Below are positions 27,020-36,679 of a DNA stretch of 64,000 bases, one piece after another. The notes under the pieces are model-generated. The model was not told where the DNA came from. It searched no databases and was given only the letters and a program-made list of their open reading frames with translations. Each line of letters opens with the position of its first letter. Position 1 is the stretch's first letter. Position numbers and translations under genes: made by a program. Where the stretch lies: NCBI RefSeq assembly GCF_000721265.1, contig NZ_JOFZ01000006.1, positions 434,001 through 498,000 of the forward strand. Direction: 5' to 3'. This DNA is from Streptomyces sp. NRRL F-5126 (GTDB lineage: Bacteria > Actinomycetota > Actinomycetes > Streptomycetales > Streptomycetaceae).

Positions 27020-27838
27020 CTACCGAGCGTCCCGGACCCGGGAGAGGTAACTGCCTCTCCCCTGCCCCTTGGACCCGCCGAGCCGGTACTCGTTCGCGAC
27101 CAGGTCGAGGAGTTCCTCGGCCGACGTGTCGGCCGTCCGCTTGTCGAAGGTGATCTCGCCGTGCTGCAGCAGGCAGACCCGGTCGCAGACGTCCAGCACC
27201 TGCGTGTAGTTGTGCGCGATAAGGATGATCGACAGGTCTCCCCGGGCGCGCAGCAGGGTGATCAGGTCCAGGATGATGCCGCCCTCCTTCGCGCCCATCG
27301 CGGCCAGCGGTTCGTCGAGCAGCAGGATGTTCGCCTGCGAATAGACCGATCTGGCCACCGCGATCGCCTGCCGCTGCCCACCCGAGAGGTTCGCCACCTC
27401 CGCGTTCACGGAGGGGATGTTGATCCCGATGTCGTTGAGGTAGCGGCGGGCGTCGCGGCGCATCGCGGACTTGCGCAGGAAGGGGCCTCGGCGCAGCTCC
27501 TTGTTCAGGTGGAGGTTGAGGTAGACCGGGAGTGTGTTGATCAGCGCGAGGTCCTGGAACACCGTCTCGATGCCCAGCTCCCTGGCCTGGCTCACCGAGT
27601 GCAGGTTCACGGGGCTGCCGTCGACGCTGATCCGGCCCGAGGTCGGCTGGGTGAATCCGGTGAGTATCTTCACCAGGGTCGACTTGCCGGCGCCGTTGTC
27701 TCCGATCAGGCCGAGCACCTCGCCGCGCGCCACACTGAGGTTGACGTCACGCAGAGCCTCCACCTGCCCGTAGCGCTTGCCGATGTGCTCGGCGGAGATG
27801 GCCGCGGGGGCCGGGAGTGCGGTCTTGTCGTCTGTCAT
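27020..27838 (-). CDS. sugar ABC transporter, ATP-binding subunit
   Basis: 272 aa, a single ABC cassette. Walker A is GDNGAGKST, the Q-loop is VFQDLAL, the signature is LSGGQRQAIAVARSVYS, Walker B is ILLLDEPLAAMG, and the switch His is IAHNYTQ. Sugar importers of the ribose/arabinose class often have a duplicated ATPase; this one is the short FrcA-like type. ATG 27838 follows the permease stop by two bases. It is the last gene of the leftward three-gene operon that, by shared operators, belongs with arabinose genes. Confidence 0.92.
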   Translation of the reverse strand: MTDDKTALPAPAAISAEHIGKRYGQVEALRDVNLSVARGEVLGLIGDNGAGKSTLVKILTGFTQPTSGRISVDGSPVNLHSVSQARELGIETVFQDLALINTLPVYLNLHLNKELRRGPFLRKSAMRRDARRYLNDIGINIPSVNAEVANLSGGQRQAIAVARSVYSQANILLLDEPLAAMGAKEGGIILDLITLLRARGDLSIILIAHNYTQVLDVCDRVCLLQHGEITFDKRTADTSAEELLDLVANEYRLGGSKGQGRGSYLSRVRDAR

Positions 27839-27840
27839 GC

Positions 27841-28932
27841 TCAGCCTGCCTTCACTCCTCGGCGCAGGCGCGCCAGTTGGGTGTTCAGCACCATGGCGAT
27901 GAGGATGGCGACACCCTCGATCACGATGAAGGTGGTCGCGTCGATGCCCTGGATGTTGAAGCCGTCCTGCAGTACGGCGAGGAGCAGGGCGCCGAAGAAG
28001 GCGCCGATGACCGTGCCCGCACCGCCGAGGAGTGCCGTCCCTCCGATGACGCAGGCCGCGATCGCCTCGAACATCAGGTTGTTGCCGCCGGCGTTGGGGT
28101 CGAAGGAGTGGGAGATGTGGACGCCGTCCAGGATGCCGCCGAGTCCGGCGAAGGTCGAAGCGATCATGAAGGCCCGTATCTTCACCCAGCGGGTCCTGAT
28201 GCCCGCTTCCGCCGCACCGAGGCTGTTGGCCCCCGTGGCGATCGTGTGCGCGCCCCATCTCGTCTGTGTGAGCACTACCTGCATCAGGATGGCGAGGAGC
28301 ACGGCCCAGGTGAGTTCGGACCACTTGTAGCCGCCCAGGATGTGCATCAGCAGGCCTTGCTGGGGAGCGGGGCGGGGGAAGTTGTTCGAGACCTTCAGGG
28401 TGATGCCGTGCAGCAGGTAGAGCATGCCGAGCGTGGTGATGAACGAGGGCAGCCGCAGGAGCTGGTTGACCAGTCCGTTGAACAGCCCGACCGCGGCGGC
28501 CACCAACAGGCCCACGATCACTGCGAGCAGCATCGGCACGCCGGCGTCGTTGACCGCCGTCATCACGAAGGGGATGAGCGCGAAAGTCATCCCTGTCGAC
28601 AGGTCTATCTCCCCGCAGATCAGCAGGAAGACCTCGCCGGCGGCCAGGATCGCCGCGGCGGCGCCGAAGTTGGCGATGTTGCCGAGGTTCGACGAGGAGT
28701 AGAACGCCGAGTTCGCGAAGCCGAAGTAGAGGATGAGCGCGATCACCACAGCGACCACGCTGAGTTCGCGCAGTCTGAGCAGTGATCCCGGCAGGGCAGC
28801 GAGGCCGGGCAGCCTTCGTACGCTGTCCAGGCCGCCGACCGGGGCTGATTGCCGGGGCGAAGGCACTGACGGGGCCCGTTCCGCAGGATCTGCGTCCGTC
28901 TCGCCCACGGAGGGGTCGTGATGCTGGGTCAT
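27841..28932 (-). CDS. sugar ABC transporter, permease subunit
   Basis: 363 aa with 8-10 membrane helices, of the RbsC/AraH/FrcC family (BPD_transp_2). The signature region includes GGTALLGGAGTVIGAFFGALLLAVLQDGFN and later helices rich in Ile and Val. About 45 polar residues precede the first helix. It is the middle gene of the operon, 19 bases after the binding-protein gene and 2 bases before the ATPase gene. Imports a pentose, by operon context. Confidence 0.92.
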   Translation of the reverse strand: MTQHHDPSVGETDADPAERAPSVPSPRQSAPVGGLDSVRRLPGLAALPGSLLRLRELSVVAVVIALILYFGFANSAFYSSSNLGNIANFGAAAAILAAGEVFLLICGEIDLSTGMTFALIPFVMTAVNDAGVPMLLAVIVGLLVAAAVGLFNGLVNQLLRLPSFITTLGMLYLLHGITLKVSNNFPRPAPQQGLLMHILGGYKWSELTWAVLLAILMQVVLTQTRWGAHTIATGANSLGAAEAGIRTRWVKIRAFMIASTFAGLGGILDGVHISHSFDPNAGGNNLMFEAIAACVIGGTALLGGAGTVIGAFFGALLLAVLQDGFNIQGIDATTFIVIEGVAILIAMVLNTQLARLRRGVKAG

Positions 28933-28951
28933 GTGAGGATCGCTCCCGGCT

Positions 28952-30010
28952 TCAGTGGATGTACAGCTGCTTCGGCGAGCTGCCCTCGAACCGGTTCTTC
29001 TCCTTCAAGTAGGGCGCGACCAGGTCCTTCGTGACGAACTTGAGGCCGGTGTCGGTGGTGGCCGGGCTCACCAGCGTGCCGGAGAGCTTGTAGAGGTAGA
29101 GGTAGAGGACCGAGAGGAACCCCTGCATGTAGGCGGACTGGTCGATGGTGAAGTCGAGGATGCCGTCGGAGATCGCCTGCTCCGTGGGGGTCAGCAGATC
29201 GAAGCCGCCGCCGTGGTACCCCTTGTCCTTGAGGTTGTATTTGCGCATGACGTTCGCGATGCCCTGGGTGCTGCCGGCATCCACCGCGAACAGGCCCTTG
29301 AAACCCTTGTTGCCCTGGGTGAAAGCGTCGATGGCGGCCTGTTCGGGATTCACGTCCGCGCCCGTGGCCACCTGCTTGACGGTGAAGTTCTTGCCCGCCG
29401 CCTTGAGTGCGGCGACAGCACCGTCGGCGCGCGGCTGGATGTTCAGTGAGCCGGGGGTGGCGATGAAGACGGCGATGCTGCCACCGTCGGGGAAGGCCGA
29501 CGCGATGCGCTTGCCCATCGCCTGGCCTGCGGCGAAGAGGTCCTGACCCACGTAGGCGAGCCGCGCGTTGGACGGGACGTCGGCGTTGTACGACACCACC
29601 GGGATCTTCTTGGCGAGCGCCTGGGTCGTCGGCGCGTTGAAGGCCTTCTTGTCAACGAGGGACACCGCGATGCCGTCGGCACCGGAAGTGATGGCCGTGT
29701 TCATCGCACTGACCATCTCGGAGACGTTCGAGGTCTCGGAACCGGTCCACTGGTAGGTGACGTTCAGCAGGTCACAAGCGTCTTGGATGCCGTACTGCGT
29801 GGCCTGGAAGAACGGGTTCGTCGTCACGTGATTGACGAAGACGAACTTCCACTTCGGAGTGGTCGGGAAGCTGCCCGCCTGGTTGCCGCCGCCGCTCTTC
29901 GTGTCGCTGCTGCAACCCGCCAGCGCGACCATGCCGGCCGCGGCGCCCGCCAGGCCTGCGCCTCGGAGCATGAGACGGCGAGAAGGCAGGGACTCCGGTT
30001 CTTGATGCAC
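28952..30010 (-). CDS. sugar-binding lipoprotein (RbsB/LacI fold)
   Basis: 352 aa. The N-terminus has twin arginines (SRRLMLRG) and a hydrophobic stretch ending in the lipobox LAGC with Cys33, so it is probably exported by the Tat route and lipid-anchored. The mature part is a periplasmic-binding-protein type I fold (WKFVFVNHVTTNPFFQAT, QGIANVMRKYN, GFDLLTPTEQAI). It is the first gene of the operon. The 596-base gap upstream holds two repressor operators, and a third sits at the divergent LacI gene. L-arabinose is the likely ligand by context. Confidence 0.92.
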   Translation of the reverse strand: MHQEPESLPSRRLMLRGAGLAGAAAGMVALAGCSSDTKSGGGNQAGSFPTTPKWKFVFVNHVTTNPFFQATQYGIQDACDLLNVTYQWTGSETSNVSEMVSAMNTAITSGADGIAVSLVDKKAFNAPTTQALAKKIPVVSYNADVPSNARLAYVGQDLFAAGQAMGKRIASAFPDGGSIAVFIATPGSLNIQPRADGAVAALKAAGKNFTVKQVATGADVNPEQAAIDAFTQGNKGFKGLFAVDAGSTQGIANVMRKYNLKDKGYHGGGFDLLTPTEQAISDGILDFTIDQSAYMQGFLSVLYLYLYKLSGTLVSPATTDTGLKFVTKDLVAPYLKEKNRFEGSSPKQLYIH

Positions 30011-30216
30011 TGCTGATCCCTTCGTTCACAGATGAGCCGATGCCATCGAACGGCAGCGATGGAAAGAAGATCGCGAGCCCGGGCGGCCGGTCGTCCGCCC
30101 CGGTGTGCGCCGGGCGCGACAGCGCACAACCTCGGGTGATGCCTGAGTCAACACCGCCTGGCCACAATGGAGTTGTACCGAGGTGGGTCGCAGCCGGCCC
30201 CTTGCCCGCCGCAGCA

Positions 30217-30232
30217 TTGATAGCGCTAACAA
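30217..30232 (-). promoter_or_regulatory. LacI-type operator of the sugar ABC operon
   Basis: TTGATAGCGCTAACAA is a near-palindrome around AGCGCT. On the minus strand it reads GTTAGCGCTATCAA and overlaps a TATCAAT that could be the -10 of the transporter operon. It shares its core with operators at 30379, 30567 and 33435. Confidence 0.7.
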
Positions 30233-30378
30233 TCAGTGTCACCTCGTCGATCATCGATCAGCGCCAGGCCCACGTGGTCCGACCACGACTCGTATCGGCG
30301 GAAACCGTCACGCCGCGACACCGTTCAGAGTGTGCGCGGCCCCACGAAGACCTCCCGAGGATGGCATTGCAAAGGAAA

Positions 30379-30390
30379 GTGAGCGCTCAC
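30379..30390. promoter_or_regulatory. LacI-type operator, perfect palindrome
   Basis: GTGAGCGCTCAC is a perfect 12-bp palindrome midway between the divergent transporter and repressor genes. It may allow DNA looping between the flanking operators. Confidence 0.65.
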
Positions 30391-30551
30391 ATTTCACTGC
30401 GAGCACCCCAGGTATGGCCCGCGCAGCGCATTCGGGCGACTGCCGGAGAGCCGAAAATGAGGCTGGCACATGAGATGCGCGACCTCAAGGGCCGGGGCCG
30501 TACTTTCTGAAGTCGCCGCCCCGCCACGGCTGGACGGCCGTCCGCACCCGC

Positions 30552-30580
30552 TTGACGCCCGTCACTGTGAGCGCTAACTA
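30552..30580 (+). promoter_or_regulatory. promoter of the repressor / arabinose gene cluster
   Basis: TTGACG (30552-30557) and TAACTA (30575-30580) are 17 bases apart. The operator at 30567-30578 covers the spacer and -10, so a bound repressor would block RNA polymerase. The ATG at 30580 lies within the promoter, confirming the downstream GTG start. Confidence 0.7.
30567..30578. promoter_or_regulatory. LacI-type operator in the repressor promoter
   Basis: GTGAGCGCTAAC, identical to the core of the site at 33435. Its position implies autoregulation of the LacI gene. Confidence 0.75.
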
Positions 30581-30606
30581 TGAGCACGTCAAGCGAAGGG
30601 AGAACC

Positions 30607-31668
30607 GTGCCGCAGACCGACGGGAGCACCCCGCCGCGCCGCGCTCCCACCATGGCGGACGTCGCCCAGGTGGCGGGAGTCTCGCACCAGACGGTGTCAC
30701 GGGTACTGAGTGACCACCCGAACGTTCGCGACTCGACGCGCGCGGACGTGCAACGAGCGATCGAGGAGCTGGGATACCGGCGGAACTCCTCGGCGCGTGC
30801 ACTGGTGACCCGGCGCACCCACACCCTGGGAGTGGTGGCGTGCAATCCGACGCTGTTCGGCCCCTCCAGCACACTGGCCGGCCTGGAGGAGGCGGCGCGG
30901 GAGCAGGGCTATCTGGTGTCCACGGTGACCTTGCGCCGCTACTCCGCGTCCGCGCTCAAGGGCGCCGTCGAACACCTCAGCGACTGGGGGGTGGAAGGCA
31001 TCGTGGTGATCGTTCCGTACCGGGAGGCTGTCAACGCACTGACGGAATTCAGGCTGCCCTTCCCGGTGGTGACCGTCGAGGGCGGCCACACACTCCCCAT
31101 CCCGGGCGTCTCGGTGGACCAGGAGCTGGGCGCCAGGCTGGTGACCCGGCACCTGCTCGCCGCCGGACATCCCACCGTGTGGCATGTCGCCGGCCCCAGC
31201 AACTGGCTGGAGGCCGAGGCCAGGATCAGCGGCTGGCGCTCGGCACTCGAAGAGGCCGGCGCGGTCGTGCCGCCACCGCTGCAGGGCGATTGGACTCCCC
31301 TGTCGGGCTACCGTGCCGGGCAGGAGCTGGCGGGCCGGGTCGCCGGCGCGGACACCCGGGCCGGGATTCCGGGCGTCTCCGCCGTGTTCGTGGCGAACGA
31401 CCAGATGGCGCTCGGGGTGCTGCGTGCCCTGCGTGAAGCGGGCGTCTCGGTACCGGGGCAGGTGGCGGTCGCCGGGTTCGACGACATTCCCGAGGCCGAG
31501 TACTTCGCCCCGCCGCTGACCAGTGTCCGCCAGGATTTCGGCGCTGTCGGCCAGGCCAGCATCAGGCTGCTGCTCAGCCGGATCGAGTCCCGCGGGAACG
31601 GCGCCGACGACGAGCACATCGTCATCGAGCCGCGCTTGATCGTCCGTGGCAGCAGCAACACGGCCTGA
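30607..31668 (+). CDS. LacI family repressor of the arabinose regulon
   Basis: 353 aa. The helix-turn-helix is at residues about 15-40 (TMADVAQVAGVSHQTVSRVLS) with the hinge helix SSARALVTRRT, then a periplasmic-binding-protein-like effector domain (GVSVDQELGARLVTRHLL, FVANDQMALGVLRAL, VAGFDDIPEAEYFAPPLTSVRQD). This pattern is close to sugar-responsive LacI/GalR repressors. GTG 30607 has AAGGGAG upstream. Four operators with core AGCGCT, in the transporter, repressor and araD upstream regions, define the regulon. Inducer is presumably arabinose or a derivative. Confidence 0.92.
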   Translation: MPQTDGSTPPRRAPTMADVAQVAGVSHQTVSRVLSDHPNVRDSTRADVQRAIEELGYRRNSSARALVTRRTHTLGVVACNPTLFGPSSTLAGLEEAAREQGYLVSTVTLRRYSASALKGAVEHLSDWGVEGIVVIVPYREAVNALTEFRLPFPVVTVEGGHTLPIPGVSVDQELGARLVTRHLLAAGHPTVWHVAGPSNWLEAEARISGWRSALEEAGAVVPPPLQGDWTPLSGYRAGQELAGRVAGADTRAGIPGVSAVFVANDQMALGVLRALREAGVSVPGQVAVAGFDDIPEAEYFAPPLTSVRQDFGAVGQASIRLLLSRIESRGNGADDEHIVIEPRLIVRGSSNTA

Positions 31669-31742
31669 CTCCGCCCCGGCCCCCACGGACCGGGCCCCGC
31701 GTGGGACGGCCGCCGCCCCTTCCACATGACCGAGAGGCAACG

Positions 31743-33428
31743 ATGAGCACCGATCCGACCGCCGCGACCGTCGGGGTCGACTTCGGCACCCTGTCAGGAC
31801 GGGCCGTGGTCGTCGACGTCGCGGACGGCGCCGAACTCGGCAGCGCGGTCCACACGTACACGCATGCCGTGATGGACCGCGCCCTGCCCGGCGGCCGGGA
31901 ACTCCCGCCCGACTGGGCCCTCCAGATGCCGCAGGACTGGAGGGACGTGCTGCGTCACGCCGTGCCCGATGCGCTGCGAGCCGCTGGGGTGCGGCCTGAT
32001 CAGGTCATCGGCATCGCCACCGACTTCACTGCCTGCACCGTGCTGCCCACGACCCGGGACGGCACACCCCTGTGTGAACTGCCGGGCTTCGCCGACCGCC
32101 CCCACGCCTACCCGAAGCTGTGGCGGCACCACGCGGCACAGCCCGAGGCCGACCTGATAGTCGAGCGTGCCCGGGAGAGCGGCCAGGCGTGGCTGGGGCG
32201 CTACGGCGGGAGAATCTCCAGCGAGTGGCAGTACGCCAAGGCGCTTCAGGTGCTGCACGAGGACCCGGACGCCTACGCCGCCGCCGACCGCTGGATCGAG
32301 GCCGCCGACTGGATCGTCTGGCAGCTCACCGGCGCCGAGAGCCGCAACCCCTGCACCGCCGGCTACAAAGGCATCCACCAGGACGGCCGGTACCCTGACG
32401 CCGGCTTCCTGGCATCCCTGCATCCGCAATTCGCCGGCTTCACCGCCAAACTCGAACACCCCCTCACCCCGCTCGGCTCTCCGGCCGGCGCGCTGACACC
32501 GAAGGCCGCCGAGTGGACCGGGCTGCGCCCCGGCACCGTGGTGGCGGCCGGCAACGTCGACGCGCACGTCACGTCCGCGGCCGCACAGTCCCTCGAACCC
32601 GGCAACATGCTTGCCATCATGGGGACTTCCACCTGTCACGTGATGAACTCGGACGTGCTGGCCGAGGTCCCGGGCATGTGCGGGGTGGTACGGGACGGGG
32701 TGGTGCCCGGGCTGTGGGGCTACGAGGCCGGGCAGAGCGGGGTGGGCGACATCCTCGCCTGGGCCGTACGCACCGCCGCGCCCCAGGAATACGCGGACGA
32801 GGCGGGACGCCGCGGGATGTCCGTGCACGACCTGCTGACCGAGAAGGCCGCCGCTCAACCGGTCGGCGGCCACGGCCTGCTGGCACTGGACTGGCACAGC
32901 GGCAACCGCTCGGTCCTGGTCGACCACCACCTGTCGGGACTCCTCGTGGGGCTGACGCTCGACACCCGTCCCGAGGACATCTACCGCTCGCTGATCGAGG
33001 CCACCGCATTCGGGGCACGCACCATCGTCGAGGCTTTCGAGCGGGCCGGTGTGCCGGTGACCGACTTCACCGCGGCCGGCGGCCTGTTGAGGAACGACTT
33101 CCTCATGCAGACCTACAGCGATGTGCTGGGCCGCCCGATCCACCTGCTCAGGTCCGAGCAGGGACCCGCTCTCGGCTCGGCCATCCACGCCGCCGTCGCC
33201 GCCGGTTCCTACCCGGACATCCGCACTGCCTCGCGGGCGATGGGCCGCCGCGACATGCGCGTCCACACCCCGGACCCCGGCCGGGCCACCGCCTATGACC
33301 GCATGTACACCCAATACCTGGCACTGCACGACCACTTCGGCCGTGGCAGCAGCGATGTCATGCACCGCCTCCGCGACCTGCGCGGCCAGGCCGCCGGCAC
33401 CGTCGGCACCGCCGACCAGATCGCGTGA
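31743..33428 (+). CDS. araB: L-ribulokinase
   Basis: Phosphorylates L-ribulose to L-ribulose-5-phosphate. The 561-residue FGGY-family kinase begins TVGVDFGTLSGRAVVVD (phosphate-1 loop, with the LSGR typical of AraB), has the substrate region SSEWQYAKALQ, the catalytic aspartate region AAGNVDAHVTSAAA, and the C-terminal FGGY region AAGGLLRNDFLMQTYSDVLGRPI. GAGAGG precedes ATG 31743. It follows the repressor by 74 bases and precedes araD, whose upstream gap carries its own operator. Confidence 0.92.
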   Translation: MSTDPTAATVGVDFGTLSGRAVVVDVADGAELGSAVHTYTHAVMDRALPGGRELPPDWALQMPQDWRDVLRHAVPDALRAAGVRPDQVIGIATDFTACTVLPTTRDGTPLCELPGFADRPHAYPKLWRHHAAQPEADLIVERARESGQAWLGRYGGRISSEWQYAKALQVLHEDPDAYAAADRWIEAADWIVWQLTGAESRNPCTAGYKGIHQDGRYPDAGFLASLHPQFAGFTAKLEHPLTPLGSPAGALTPKAAEWTGLRPGTVVAAGNVDAHVTSAAAQSLEPGNMLAIMGTSTCHVMNSDVLAEVPGMCGVVRDGVVPGLWGYEAGQSGVGDILAWAVRTAAPQEYADEAGRRGMSVHDLLTEKAAAQPVGGHGLLALDWHSGNRSVLVDHHLSGLLVGLTLDTRPEDIYRSLIEATAFGARTIVEAFERAGVPVTDFTAAGGLLRNDFLMQTYSDVLGRPIHLLRSEQGPALGSAIHAAVAAGSYPDIRTASRAMGRRDMRVHTPDPGRATAYDRMYTQYLALHDHFGRGSSDVMHRLRDLRGQAAGTVGTADQIA

Positions 33429-33434
33429 GCACGA

Positions 33435-33448
33435 TGTGAGCGCTAACA
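33435..33448 (+). promoter_or_regulatory. LacI-type operator between araB and araD
   Basis: TGTGAGCGCTAACA sits 7 bases after the araB stop and 36 bases before araD. This suggests an internal promoter for araDA or a roadblock that tunes distal expression. Confidence 0.75.
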
Positions 33449-33484
33449 TTCCTACTCCTTCTCCCCTCTGAGGTCAGTCCTGTC

Positions 33485-34207
33485 ATGAGCGGTTCTCCGT
33501 ACTCGGAACTCGCCGCTGCGGTGTCGTCGCTGCGGCAGCAGGTCAGTGACCTGCATCAGGAACTCGTACGCTACGACCTGGTGGTGTGGACTGCCGGGAA
33601 CGTGTCGGGGCGGGTACCCGGCCACGACCTGTTCGTGATCAAGCCGAGCGGCGTGCGCTACGACCGGCTCTCGCCCGACTCGATGATCGTGTGCGATCTG
33701 GACGGCCAGGTGGTCGAGGGCGAGTTGTCCCCCTCCTCCGACACCGCCGCCCATGCCTACGTCTACCGGCACATGCCGGACGTCGGCGGGGTGGTGCACA
33801 CCCATTCCACCTACGCGTGCGCATGGGCGGCACGCGGCGAGCCGGTGCCGTGCGTGCTCACCGCCATGGCCGACGAGTTCGGCGACGAGATCCCGGTCGG
33901 CCCGTTCGCCCTGATCGGCGACGACTCCATCGGAAGGGGCATCGTCGGCACCCTGGGAGAGCACCGCTCTCCCGCCGTACTGATGCAGAACCACGGCGTG
34001 TTCACCATCGGCGGGGACGCGCGCGCCGCCGTCAAGGCCGCGGTGATGTGCGAGGACGTGGCCCGCAGCGTGCACATCTCCCGTCAGCTCGGCGAGCCGA
34101 TACCCATAGACCCCGGCGACGTCGACCGGCTGCATGCGCGCTACCAGAACGTCTACGGCCAGCCCGCACGGCCGGTACCCGCCACTGACCGAGGGGCCCG
34201 GCCATGA
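33485..34207 (+). CDS. araD: L-ribulose-5-phosphate 4-epimerase
   Basis: Converts L-ribulose-5-phosphate to D-xylulose-5-phosphate. The 240-residue class II aldolase-fold enzyme shows the phosphate site TAGNVSGR and [12 protein letters not shown], zinc ligands in [13 protein letters not shown] (two histidines) and the third histidine in [10 protein letters not shown]. The downstream aspartate/tyrosine region matches the epimerase group. The gene ends by overlapping araA through ATGA (4 bases), so the two are translated together. Confidence 0.93.
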   Translation: MSGSPYSELAAAVSSLRQQVSDLHQELVRYDLVVWTAGNVSGRVPGHDLFVIKPSGVRYDRLSPDSMIVCDLDGQVVEGELSPSSDTAAHAYVYRHMPDVGGVVHTHSTYACAWAARGEPVPCVLTAMADEFGDEIPVGPFALIGDDSIGRGIVGTLGEHRSPAVLMQNHGVFTIGGDARAAVKAAVMCEDVARSVHISRQLGEPIPIDPGDVDRLHARYQNVYGQPARPVPATDRGARP

Positions 34208-35715
34208 CAACACCGACGACCGCCGAACGCGAGGTCTGGTTCCTCACGGGCAGCCAGGGCCTGTACGGGGAGGAGACACTCCGCCAAGTCGCCGAGCAGT
34301 CGAGGGAGATCTGCGGAGAACTGGCGAAGGCAGCCCACAGCCCTGCTCGCGTGGTGTGGAAACCGGTGGTCACCGACGCATCGGCGATCACGGAGGTGAT
34401 GCTCGCGGCCAACTCCGCGCCGGGGTGCGTCGGCCTGATCACGTGGATGCACACATTCTCTCCCGCGAAGATGTGGATCGCCGGGCTCGACCTCCTGCGC
34501 AAACCGCTTCTGCACCTGCACACCCAGGCGCACCGCGAACTGCCGTGGTCCACCATCGACATGGACTTCATGAACCTGAACCAGGCCGCACACGGCGACC
34601 GGGAGTTCGGCTACATCCAGTCGAGGATCGGCGTGGCACGCAAGACCGTCGCGGGACACGTGTCCGATCCGGCGGTGATCCACGGCATCCACGCCTGGAT
34701 GCGGGCCGCGCTCGGCCACGACGCCCTGCGCACCCTGCGCGTGGCCCGCTTCGGCGACAATATGCGGGATGTCGCCGTCACCGAGGGCGACAAGGTGGAG
34801 GCGCAGCTGCGGTTCGGCGTGTCGGTCAACACCTACGCGGTCAACGACCTCGTGGAAGCCGTCGACGCGATCGAGGAGACGGCCGCGAGCGAGCTGGCCG
34901 CCGAGTACACCCGCCTCTACCGGACCGGCCGGGATCTGGCCGTCGGCGGCGCGCGCCATGACGCCCTGCGCTACGCGGCCCGCGTCGAGCTCGGGCTGCG
35001 CGCCTTCCTCGGCACGGGCGGCTTTCGCGCGTTCACGACCAACTTCGAGGATCTGGGAGGGCTGCGGCAGCTGCCCGGCATCGCCGTTCAGCGGCTGATG
35101 GCGGACGGTTACGGATTCGGCGCCGAAGGCGACTGGAAGACCTCCGCCCTGCTCCACGCGGTGAAGAGGATGGGCACCGGCCGGCCGGGCGGCAGCTCGT
35201 TCATGGAGGACTACACCTATCACCTGGTCCCTGGCCAGGAGGTGATTCTCGGCGCCCATATGCTCGAAATCTGTCCGACCATCGCGGCCCGCCGGCCGAG
35301 CTGCGAGATCCACCCCTTGTCCATCGGTGGCCGTGAGGACCCCGTCCGCCTGGTCTTCGACACCCGGCCGGGCCCGGCGGTCGTGGTCGGTCTCGCCGAC
35401 GTCGGCGACCGCTTCCGGCTGGTGGCCAACCAGATCGAGGTGGTGGCGCCGGCCGAGCCGCTGCCCGCGCTTCCGGTGGCACGTGCCGTCTGGCGGCCGG
35501 AACCCGACCTGCGCACGTCGGCCGAGGCATGGCTGACCGCCGGCGGCCCGCACCACACCGTGCTGTCGACGGCGGTCGGCGCCGAGGAACTCGCCGACCT
35601 CGCCGACATGCTCCGCACGGAACTCCTCCTCATCGACGAGGCCACCGAAGTACGGCAGTTCACCAAGGAGATCCGCTGGAACCAGGCGTACTACCGTCTC
35701 ACCGGCCGGTTGTGA
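34204..35715 (+). CDS. araA: L-arabinose isomerase
   Basis: Interconverts L-arabinose and L-ribulose, the first step of the pathway. The 503-residue protein has the family opening [43 protein letters not shown], and the metal-binding region with Glu and His residues ([31 protein letters not shown]). Length is as expected. With araB and araD it completes conversion of L-arabinose to D-xylulose-5-phosphate. Confidence 0.97.
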   Translation: MTTPTTAEREVWFLTGSQGLYGEETLRQVAEQSREICGELAKAAHSPARVVWKPVVTDASAITEVMLAANSAPGCVGLITWMHTFSPAKMWIAGLDLLRKPLLHLHTQAHRELPWSTIDMDFMNLNQAAHGDREFGYIQSRIGVARKTVAGHVSDPAVIHGIHAWMRAALGHDALRTLRVARFGDNMRDVAVTEGDKVEAQLRFGVSVNTYAVNDLVEAVDAIEETAASELAAEYTRLYRTGRDLAVGGARHDALRYAARVELGLRAFLGTGGFRAFTTNFEDLGGLRQLPGIAVQRLMADGYGFGAEGDWKTSALLHAVKRMGTGRPGGSSFMEDYTYHLVPGQEVILGAHMLEICPTIAARRPSCEIHPLSIGGREDPVRLVFDTRPGPAVVVGLADVGDRFRLVANQIEVVAPAEPLPALPVARAVWRPEPDLRTSAEAWLTAGGPHHTVLSTAVGAEELADLADMLRTELLLIDEATEVRQFTKEIRWNQAYYRLTGRL

Positions 35716-35782
35716 CCACGTGGCACCGTTCCGGCGCCGCGCAACGGCGGACACCTCTGCCGGGGATGCCGCACGCAGGCAC

Positions 35783-35788
35783 TACGGT
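35783..35788 (+). promoter_or_regulatory. -10 of a leaderless promoter (SDR gene)
   Basis: TACGGT ends 7 bases before ATG 35796. Confidence 0.4.
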
Positions 35789-35795
35789 GCCGCGT

Positions 35796-36584
35796 ATGAC
35801 GACTGCTTTGATTACGGGCGCGACCTCCGGAATCGGTGCCGCGTTCGCCCGGCGGCTGGCGACCGAGGGGCACAACCTGGTCCTGGTGGCGCGCGATGTC
35901 GAGCGACTGCGCGAGCACGCCACCGAGCTGCACGACCGCCACCGCGTCGAGGCCGAGGTGCTCCAGGCCGACCTCGCGTCCGACCACGGCATCGAGGCCG
36001 TCGAGAAGCGCCTCTCCGACCGGAGGCAACCGGTCGACCTGCTCGTCAACAACGCGGGCTTCGGGCAGAAGGGCGCGTTCCTCGACGTCCCGGTCGAGGA
36101 CGAACTCGTCATGCTGAAGGTGCACTGCGAGGCGGTGCTCCGGCTGACCACGGCGGCCGTCGCGGGCATGCGCACGCGCGGGCGCGGCGGCGTCGTCAAC
36201 GTCGCGTCCACCGCCGCCTTCGTCCCCCGGGGGACGTACGGCGCGTCCAAGGCGTGGGTCGTCCAGTTCACCCAGGGCGTGGCGCGCGACGTGGGGCAGT
36301 ACGGGCTGCGGCTGATGGCGCTGTGCCCGGGCTTCGTACGCACGGAGTTCCACGAACGCGCGGGCATGGGCACCGACAACATCCCCGGCTGGATGTGGCT
36401 CGACGCGGACAAGGTCGTCACCGCCGCCCTCGCCGACCTGGCGCGCGGCAAGACCATCTCGATCCCCGACCCCCGCTACAAGGCCCTGATGGGCGCGGCG
36501 AAGCTGGCACCGCGCGGCCTGCTCGGCGGCATCACGTCGAAGGCCGGCCGCAAGTACGGTCCTGTCCACCCGGACGGCGTCTGA
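35796..36584 (+). CDS. short-chain dehydrogenase/reductase
   Basis: 262 aa. The cofactor loop is TGATSGIGAAFA at the N-terminus, NNAG is in LLVNNAGFGQKG, and the catalytic Ser/Tyr/Lys set is represented by VASTAAFVPRGTYGASKAWVV (YxxxK). An Arg residue after the first strand (ARDVERL) suggests NADP preference. It belongs to the classical SDR group close to DltE/YciK-type proteins. Substrate unknown. It appears to be a single gene with its own leaderless promoter, between the arabinose genes and the second sugar operon. Confidence 0.88.
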   Translation: MTTALITGATSGIGAAFARRLATEGHNLVLVARDVERLREHATELHDRHRVEAEVLQADLASDHGIEAVEKRLSDRRQPVDLLVNNAGFGQKGAFLDVPVEDELVMLKVHCEAVLRLTTAAVAGMRTRGRGGVVNVASTAAFVPRGTYGASKAWVVQFTQGVARDVGQYGLRLMALCPGFVRTEFHERAGMGTDNIPGWMWLDADKVVTAALADLARGKTISIPDPRYKALMGAAKLAPRGLLGGITSKAGRKYGPVHPDGV

Positions 36585-36619
36585 CCTCACGTACCGGGGC
36601 GCCCCGGCCTCGACTACAG

Positions 36620-36653
36620 TGATCGAATGATCGAATCGTGCCGCGGTTCGATC
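36620..36653. promoter_or_regulatory. TGATCGAA repeats before the DeoR/LacI regulator
   Basis: TGATCGAA occurs twice in direct tandem (36620-36627, 36628-36635) and the reverse complement core TTCGATC follows at 36647-36653. The same word, reversed, appears in the promoter of the ABC operon at 37840-37858. These are likely binding sites for the regulator encoded next door. Confidence 0.7.
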
Positions 36654-36679
36654 GCGATACGCGAAAGGACGGGGCTGTC

